The notes beneath the pieces were generated by a model, which saw only the letters and a program-made list of their open reading frames with translations, was not told the DNA's origin and did no database searches. A stretch of 64,000 nucleotides of DNA from Ptychodera flava (lineage: Eukaryota; Hemichordata; Enteropneusta; Ptychoderidae), in the NCBI RefSeq assembly GCF_041260155.1, contig NC_091928.1, positions 30,737,388 to 30,801,387 of the forward strand, written 5' to 3'. Within the stretch, counting starts at the first letter, position 1, and the number at the start of each line of letters is the position of its first letter. Positions 57,945 to 64,000 of this stretch are shown piece after piece. Made by a program: the position numbers and the translations under genes.

Positions 57945-58288
57945 CCCATTTAGGAGCATGTGGAGGTCAAGTCAACGTTACTGGATCTCGGACAATCTAC
58001 TCTCCTGGATTTCCGGGATATTATCCGAATTTCCAGGATTGTACCTGGACCTTATCGCCATCAATTCAAGTACTTTTACGATGATTTTTGTCCTCTCGAC
58101 ATTGGATAGCACTGATGATTACGTGATACTCTATGATGTCATCGATGGTGAGAGGCATGTGATTCGTCAGTTTAGCGGATCTGACGTACCGGAAGTGGTA
58201 TGTTCACACTCCAGTGAGGTGCTGGTCCACTTTCATTCAGGAAACAGCAGTGGTTCGAACACAGGGCTCTTTGCTATTACCTTTAAAG
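57945..58288 (+). pseudogene. Copy 2 exon 5: CUB domain 1, frameshifted
   Basis: 344 nt instead of 345; one base is missing near 58060-58078, after DCTWTLSPS. The second half (DDYVILYDV, VPEVVCSHSSEVLV, GLFAITFK) is kept in the other frame. Splice sites are intact. Confidence 0.8.
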
Positions 58289-58802
58289 GTACAGTTATGT
58301 TTATTATCAATTGATATCTGAAAATAACAGTTTAGTATTACTCATTGCTTTGTTTTATGGTCATCCGAATGATCGTCAGATAATTTTCACACACTGTTTC
58401 ATGCTGGATCAAGTTTAATTTATTTATCACACAATTAATTCTTCGACTTGAATGAAGTACATCAATGACAAAAAGTGAAACATTAAAATGAAATGGAGAT
58501 GGTAAGCTTCAGGTTTCACGACAGCTACGGTTTAAGAGTAACTTCATAAGGTTACCGTGCGTTCTTACGGAAGGGTAAATTGCCTAAACGTTTGCGCAAT
58601 GCAACATTAGTCAGAAAAGTAAAAGTAGTCAAAGTGTGATTTAACTTGTGACACATTTTCGTTAACATTGTATTGCCAAGGCATAAAACAAATGAAATAT
58701 TCATTGACAATGGTAACATTGCTCTGGGTGCCTTCCACCGAAAGATTTCTATATACTACTCTACTGTCAGTCGTAAAATTTGCTTTAACTTCGAATTTTC
58801 AG

Positions 58803-58986
58803 AAGTGGACACCGCTTGTCAACTCCCGAGGAAATCACCCGGCCACTTCATCTGACTGGTGACTGCCTAAAGAACGGAACGACTATCGTCACATGTAAAC
58901 GATGATCCTGCAAGTGACACCATCCCATTCAAGTGTTGTCTGTTATGAAAGTTATGGATGGAATGATACTATACCGAGTTGTACCG
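58803..58986 (+). pseudogene. Copy 2 exon 6: Sushi domain 1, broken
   Basis: 184 nt instead of 186, with at least two indels: 4 nt are lost in the NHGHF region and the middle shifts near ACATGTAAACGATG, giving early stops. The end (SSVVCYE, DGWNDTIPSC) is recognisable. Confidence 0.78.
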
Positions 58987-59675
58987 GTATGAAGCCTTGA
59001 TTTCAGAGTTTTCGATTGTATATCAACTAAAATATATCGCTTTGTCTTGTGTGGAAATGAGTGTGATAAGAAATGTTTTCATTTGAATGAATTACAATGA
59101 TATGCATAGGAATACCAGGTATAATGCAAGAGTGAAACATTCTTGTATTTATCTAATTAAGTACGTATAAGTGCCTATTGGTGTATACAGGACTAGCATA
59201 AGAATGTTCATTATTAAAAAGTTTTTTAAGGTCACGAACAAGCTGATTACTGTGTCATTCTGCCTTTACCAATAGGACTAGGATTTGTAGATACAGGTAG
59301 TACGTAGACAACAAAGTTCTAGGGTTAGATATAGTTATAGGTTCACAGGTGGAATTACCATCTGCACTGTACATAATATCCCTGAAATGAAGTGCTTTGA
59401 GCGAGAATGTATGAAAATGCAGCCTGCCATATCCTGGTACTGAAATTCGCCAATAGAATAGGTATTTCATATCAATGTTTTATGCTTGGTCCTCATATAC
59501 TTTGCGAGTCGTCATCTTTTGCGACCTTGATATATTTTTGACACACATCTATACAATCGCCCATTTTTTTCTCATAACGTGTATACATAAGCATCTGTGC
59601 GGTGATAATGTGAAGTTAATAAGTGCACAGATTCGTGATTTTATAATATGATACAACTGTTATTAATATTCCAAG

Positions 59676-59830
59676 CTGAATACCGGTAAAACTGACGGAC
59701 GGAGCATTGCCGAATGAAGGATATGTTGAAGTGTTTGACTCTGAGTATGGTTGGCTGAAGGTGTGCCTGGTTGGAAAGGATGACGAGAATTGGGATTATA
59801 GTTCCGCTGATGTTGTCTGCACTCAGCTAG
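59676..59830 (+). pseudogene. Copy 2 exon 7: SRCR domain 2, first half, frameshifted
   Basis: 155 nt instead of 156; one G is lost directly after the start (GAAGTACC in copy 1, GAATACC here), giving TAA within five codons of the incoming frame. The remaining peptide (ALPNEGYVEVFDSEYGWLKV, SADVVCTQL) is preserved in the shifted frame. Confidence 0.8.
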
Positions 59831-60575
59831 GTAAACATTACATTTGCCATTCATGTGTACATGCTATTTTGACAGTATCTGATAGTGCATATTTGAATCG
59901 TCGAATTTTGTGATTGAGAAGAAATTAGTTCTGTCACGTGATCTACGTCACAGATTGGCTCTACCGATTAGTTTCTTTTATCAATTTGTTGATCAGCGCA
60001 TTCAGCCCTTTCCATCAAAGATTTCTTTGGTACTCCTACATTCATAAGAGAGTTTGAATGGAGAAAGCGCCCCCAAATCTAATCAGAAACTTTGAGTATC
60101 ATCCAACGGCCTTGCTGTATTATTTAGATTAACGCGTCCATTAAAGGATGGACTGTTTATTCACAAACAGCACGCGACAAGTTCAGAAATATCTTCTAAA
60201 TTATCATTAATGGTCGACAATACATTCACTAGATGGTAGATGTTCGGACAGGTGCTGGATTTCACTCTGTGGTGACGCTGACAATTATGAAAAAGTTCAT
60301 AAATGCGCAATGTAAAGGCTAATCGTTGATCTCTCTAAGAAGCAATTTTTTCCATCATTGGTCGCTTAGGAGAAGAGGTTCCCAAGCCAGAAATTATAGT
60401 AATAAAAAAATTAATTTCTATCTAAATGAATCGTGGGGCATGACATTCATCGACCGTAAACGGCTTCTTGAGCCACTGAAAGTACTGCAAGTGCCGAGCG
60501 TGAGCTCTACTGTGGCCAAAACAGCCGTATGCTTTCCATAAAGATTACTATTTGACATCTGCTATCACACTTTAG

Positions 60576-60732
60576 GATATAATGGCCATGAAGCCCACCA
60601 TGAGCGAACAAGAAACAGATGACATTTTCGGTATTGCTTCTGTTAATTGTGAAGGCGACGAGAATTCACTACTGGATTGCAGTTATTCAGTGACCAATTC
60701 CTGCACACATTTATTCAAGACCAGATGTAACT
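60576..60732 (+). pseudogene. Copy 2 exon 8: SRCR domain 2, second half, frameshifted
   Basis: 157 nt instead of 159; the loss is in the poorly conserved first third. The end (IASVNCEGDENSLLDC, HLFKTRCN) is recognisable. Acceptor TTTAG and donor GTAAGT are kept. Confidence 0.78.
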
Positions 60733-62642
60733 GTAAGTATTCATGAAGTATTTTGGAAATCGCTGAATAGACCTTTTCCTCATTCAACGGGAAGTTACGT
60801 TAGCATATCATTAGCATGGGTAATTTGACCTCATTCCGGGGCAGAAGTCGCCCTGACAGCGTAAACATCATGGACATCCAATGGCTAGCTGTGACCACAT
60901 GACAGAAATTGGCGTTCTTCAGAAGAAAACTGTAAAAAACTCAAGGAAATCCTTAAATCTGAAGTACTAGTCTCAAGGTTGACGGCAACAAACATGACCT
61001 CACCAGGAGGGTATAGACCATAGGTTAGACACCGCAGTAGGATCGGATTGGCGATTAGCATATCAGCTTCGGAAGAAGAAGAAGATGGTCATGAAACAGA
61101 AAGAAACTTAGAATTTAACATCTAGCTGCCTGTTGTTGCTGGCCAAGCCATGATTTTCCTGAAAACATGTCTGGGAATTCATAGTAAATTCTCAGTCTGA
61201 CTGACTTGTTTTTTAAATTCCGAACCACATGAAGTCAAGCCGTTCGTCCGTAAAGCAGCAGCTCATATGGCCATGTCCCAGCTGTCATTATAAATACTTG
61301 TAGTGGGGCCAATTTATATTGGCGTAAAATTTTCAATGTGTTGAGTTCTGGTAATCATCGACATGATGTTTTAAAATCAAGTCGAAATCTAATTTTGCTA
61401 CAGCTAGAAGGGTCTTTTTAAGTCTTTCACGGTTCCCCCACCTCAGAGAGGATATCGATTGCCATGGACTGCAACTGAGAGCCAGTCATGGTGCCAGCAA
61501 GACGGGAACGGATGGTTGAAATTCGTTCTTGCTTTTTACGAATTGGCAATCAAAATAAACCCATGTTAGACCTAAGACCCTGGTTTACAGTTCAATTAAA
61601 CACCCCAATTTTAGACCAAGTTGCTGAAATACCCAACCCGGGTGGCACATACGTACATACTGGCATGTAAAGGGAGTGCCCCCCGCAGAGTTGATAGTTA
61701 TAACGCCTGTAAAATCGAAAATAATAGTGTTCAGAAAATTGATGAAGCTTAGCCAAAACTTCTGTACGTCACACAGGTAATTTTTATTAAAGACTAACTG
61801 ACGACAGGGAAAGAAAACAGCTGTCAATTGTCATAGGGAACTGTCAATGAGGCATTGTGTCAGCAGCTATAGGGGTAGCTCTGAGCTCAGCTCCGGCTGC
61901 GTATATACTGACGGTTGTTGCGATGCAGTTGGACAGCCGAACTTACTATAACATTTTAATCAAACTGAAACCTAAAATGTGAAAACGTAATATCTGAATT
62001 TTATTAGACCTTAAAGCATTTTTCATGCCAAACTACGCATACCATCAGGGATGCCGTGTGGTCATCAAAATGAAGCAGACACGATCGACCACTGCAACTT
62101 TGTCAGAAATTAGAACTGGCATATTTGCAAGCTGTATGACGCAAACATTATGATTAGTGTGATGGTCTTCACGCTTGTCGGAAAGGGGCTAGTATTCCAT
62201 GAAACGGCAAAAATCATTCAGAAAATACAAAAGTAGACTTTGCAAACAATAACCCTGTCTATGAATTTCAAGAGGCTTGACTTTGACTGCAGCGGAATCA
62301 GGTCAAACTGCCGACCTGCATATAATTACGCATGCGCGAGCAAACTTCCGGTGACATTGAGGAAAGGCCATTTCTCAGCTTTACTGTTCGTTTCTTTGCA
62401 AATTTGAGTGTACTTCTAATAAGAAAGGAAATAATGAATCACATTTATATTTTTTCAAGCATTAAAAAACTATTGATGCATTTGCGCGTGTATAGTACAC
62501 ATGTCTTATGCGTCCAGCACACAAACGTACATTATATGTTCTCCCCGACTCGTTTTGGAACTTGTGTGGTAAACCCTTATGTACAGCAAGTTCGGAACTT
62601 ACAGTAAAGATTCACACGTGATTGTATCTGTCTTCTGCATAG
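60733..62642 (+). other. Copy-2 intron between SRCR 2 and WSC 2
   Basis: A 1.9-kb intron (0.3 kb in copy 1), so about 1.6 kb was inserted here. I see no recognised domain or terminal repeats in 60790-62330. Confidence 0.5.
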
Positions 62643-62925
62643 ATATAGGATATGTTGGCTGCTACGATGATGACGTGGTTGATCACCCCTGGAATTCTCG
62701 TGATTCTGTCACTGTCACTAATTCTACAATGACGATAGAATGGTGCCTTGAATACTGTCGATCACGTGACAGGGCCTATGCTGGATTGAAGAACAAAGAC
62801 GTATGTTATTGTGGACAGATAAGTCCTTATGAAACGGACAGAAGCCAAATTACGATTGTGATCGACATGCAAAGGAAACAAATCACAAATTTGCGGAGGA
62901 AGACTTGCTTTATCAGTATATTCCA
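62643..62925 (+). pseudogene. Copy 2 exon 9: WSC domain 2, frameshifted in its 3' half
   Basis: 283 nt instead of 282. The first half is normal (YVGCYDDD, MTIEWCLEYC, AYAGLKNKD, VCYCGQ). After about 62845 the frame slips, so the CNxxC and ICGG parts are read as LRRKTC. Confidence 0.8.
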
Positions 62926-63329
62926 GTAAGCAACATTATGCTGATTTCTATATGATACTACGACTTCAAACAAGGTATTTTAATTTATGGTTGTCAATAC
63001 AGCACGGCAATGTCTCTATATGCCGGCGATAAAGAACGATCCAAGAGCTAGAGAGCAAGGTTTTAGCACTAGCCAAATACCTTCCTGACACTTGAAATTA
63101 TATATAACCTTAACCGGACATGTACAGTATTTGCACGTAAGATGTGTGTTTTAATATACAGTATGTGCGAAGGCGCTTCACTTCAATCAACTCGATCCTC
63201 ATTATGTCAAAATTACAACCTTACCCGTCGTCACCTTACCAATGGTTTATTTTAAAAGTTTCCTATTCTGAATTGTAAATTATCTTGTAATCGAAAATCA
63301 CACCAAAACCCATTTTACCTTTCATATAG

Positions 63330-63670
63330 CGTCGATGGGAGCCTGTGGAGGTAACGTGAATAAATCAGGAGTCATCTATTCACCTATATTTCCTGGAAAC
63401 TATCAAAATAATCAAACCTGCACGTGGATTTTATCAGCATCGAAAAATAGCACCATCAAAATACAATTTATGTTTCTTAACTTTGGCGGTGCAAACGATT
63501 CGGTAACGATGACAGAAGTAATAGATGGTATCAACTACGACATTGGGCGGTTGAAAAAGCATCTCACCTATCAGAAGCTATATTTTCTTATTCAAACGAA
63601 GTTAATGTCACATTTAACTCGAAATATCAACAAGATGACAGCAATGGCATATTCGCCTTACAGTTTGAAG
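63330..63670 (+). pseudogene. Copy 2 exon 10: CUB domain 2, frameshifted
   Basis: 341 nt instead of 342. MGACGGNVNKSGVIYSP, NQTCTWIL and DSVTMTEVIDG are intact. One base is lost near 63545-63565, so the second half is read out of frame. Donor GTAAAG follows at 63671. Confidence 0.8.
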
Positions 63671-63958
63671 GTAAAGTGCTTTTCCTCACGACATCATTAC
63701 AAATGCCTCTCTCTTTAATGCTCATGAAGATAAAAATATGATATCCACAAGACAACTCTTCTAAAATGCGGGCTGTTTCGCGAAAGAAAACACACAAATT
63801 ATATAAAAATCTGTCTATAATACTTTTGGTGATGGCCGCCACAAAAAATGTAAAGTAGATGGTCGACGGTGAGGAAATCTCAAAAGTACAAAGATTTTGT
63901 ATTTCGCTTACATAGCAAAGGATACTGTAGAGGGTTCATTGATATTGGGATATGAAAT

Positions 63959-64000
63959 CACAGACAAAATAGAGAAACAGACTAGCAACGGGTATTGTTC
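63959..64000 (+). mobile_element. Start of a third terminal-inverted-repeat element, cut by the window end
   Basis: CACAGACAAAATAGAGAAAC followed by AGACTAGCAACGGGTATTG is the reverse complement of the right end of the 2046-2746 element, so another copy begins here and continues beyond the window. Confidence 0.75.

Larger units (their letters stand above)
28467..63670 (+). pseudogene. Receptor copy 2: 5' exons intact, 3' exons frameshifted
   Basis: Exon order is that of copy 1: signal peptide, SRCR (2 exons), WSC, CUB, Sushi, SRCR (2 exons), WSC, CUB; the remaining exons lie beyond the window. Exon lengths against copy 1: 88/85, 144/144, 171/171, 289/285, 344/345, 184/186, 155/156, 157/159, 283/282, 341/342. 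The first three keep frame; all of the last seven break it. A 17.9-kb insertion lies between SRCR and WSC. Splice sites are still mostly consensus, so decay is recent, or many single-base errors exist in this part of the assembly. A truncated secreted SRCR product from the intact 5' exons is possible but there is no evidence for it. Confidence 0.75.

Noticed and set aside
1..64000. CRISPR array, bacterial operon or viral genome
   Set aside because: No regularly spaced repeats with unique spacers, no ribosome-binding-site-linked genes and no virus-type gene set; the retroelement pieces are ordinary non-LTR or terminal-repeat fragments of an animal genome.

Overview
The window looks like nuclear DNA of an invertebrate animal, AT-rich and full of transposable elements. 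Genes are split into many short exons with consensus GT..AG introns of 0.2 to 18 kb. Many CR1/L2-type LINE pieces, a tRNA-derived SINE and fold-back elements sit in the introns. The domain set (SRCR, WSC, CUB, Sushi in one receptor) would suit a marine invertebrate, perhaps a deuterostome such as a hemichordate, echinoderm or amphioxus, but I cannot name the species. I see no bacterial, viral or CRISPR feature.

The backbone is a tandem duplication, both copies on the + strand. Copy 1 (about 2922-21117) reads as a complete type I transmembrane receptor: a signal-peptide exon, two repeats of the module SRCR - WSC - CUB - Sushi, a third Sushi, a short stalk exon, a transmembrane exon and one long exon for a disordered cytoplasmic tail. 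Every ectodomain intron is phase 1 and every ectodomain exon is open, with lengths that keep frame. The tail carries a recurring NxxY(E/D) motif in a (V/L)DN(I/V)(L/I)YES context, two copies of which also fit the ITIM consensus. The tail frame is interrupted by an apparent 1-nt shift near 19.88 kb and by a TAA at 20734, after which a second motif-bearing unit continues in the same frame.

Copy 2 (28467 to beyond the window end) has the same exon order. Its first three coding exons are intact, but all seven exons after a 17.9-kb insertion carry frame-breaking indels, so it is probably a pseudogene (or this stretch is badly assembled). The insertion (39330-57240) has CACTA-like ends, a 3-bp CAA target duplication and GGATTC-rich subterminal repeats at both ends. 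It carries many nested elements and a possible captured transcript.

Comparing the two copies gives many filled and empty insertion sites. The most unusual are ultra-short palindromes of 27-38 bp flanked by 7-9 bp target duplications, with paralogous empty sites for two of them inside the window. Larger fold-backs occur at 6644-6879, 21274-22075, 33123-33282 and 51527-52760. A roughly 700-bp inverted-terminal-repeat family lies at 2046-2746, 42050-42746 and from 63959 to the window end.

Layout: 1-2921 duplicated 5' flank with insertions; 2922-21117 receptor copy 1; 21118-28466 intergenic, mostly repeats, ending in the copy-2 5' flank; 28467-39120 intact 5' exons of copy 2 with large introns; 39330-57240 giant insertion; 57461-63670 broken 3' exons of copy 2; then intron to the end.
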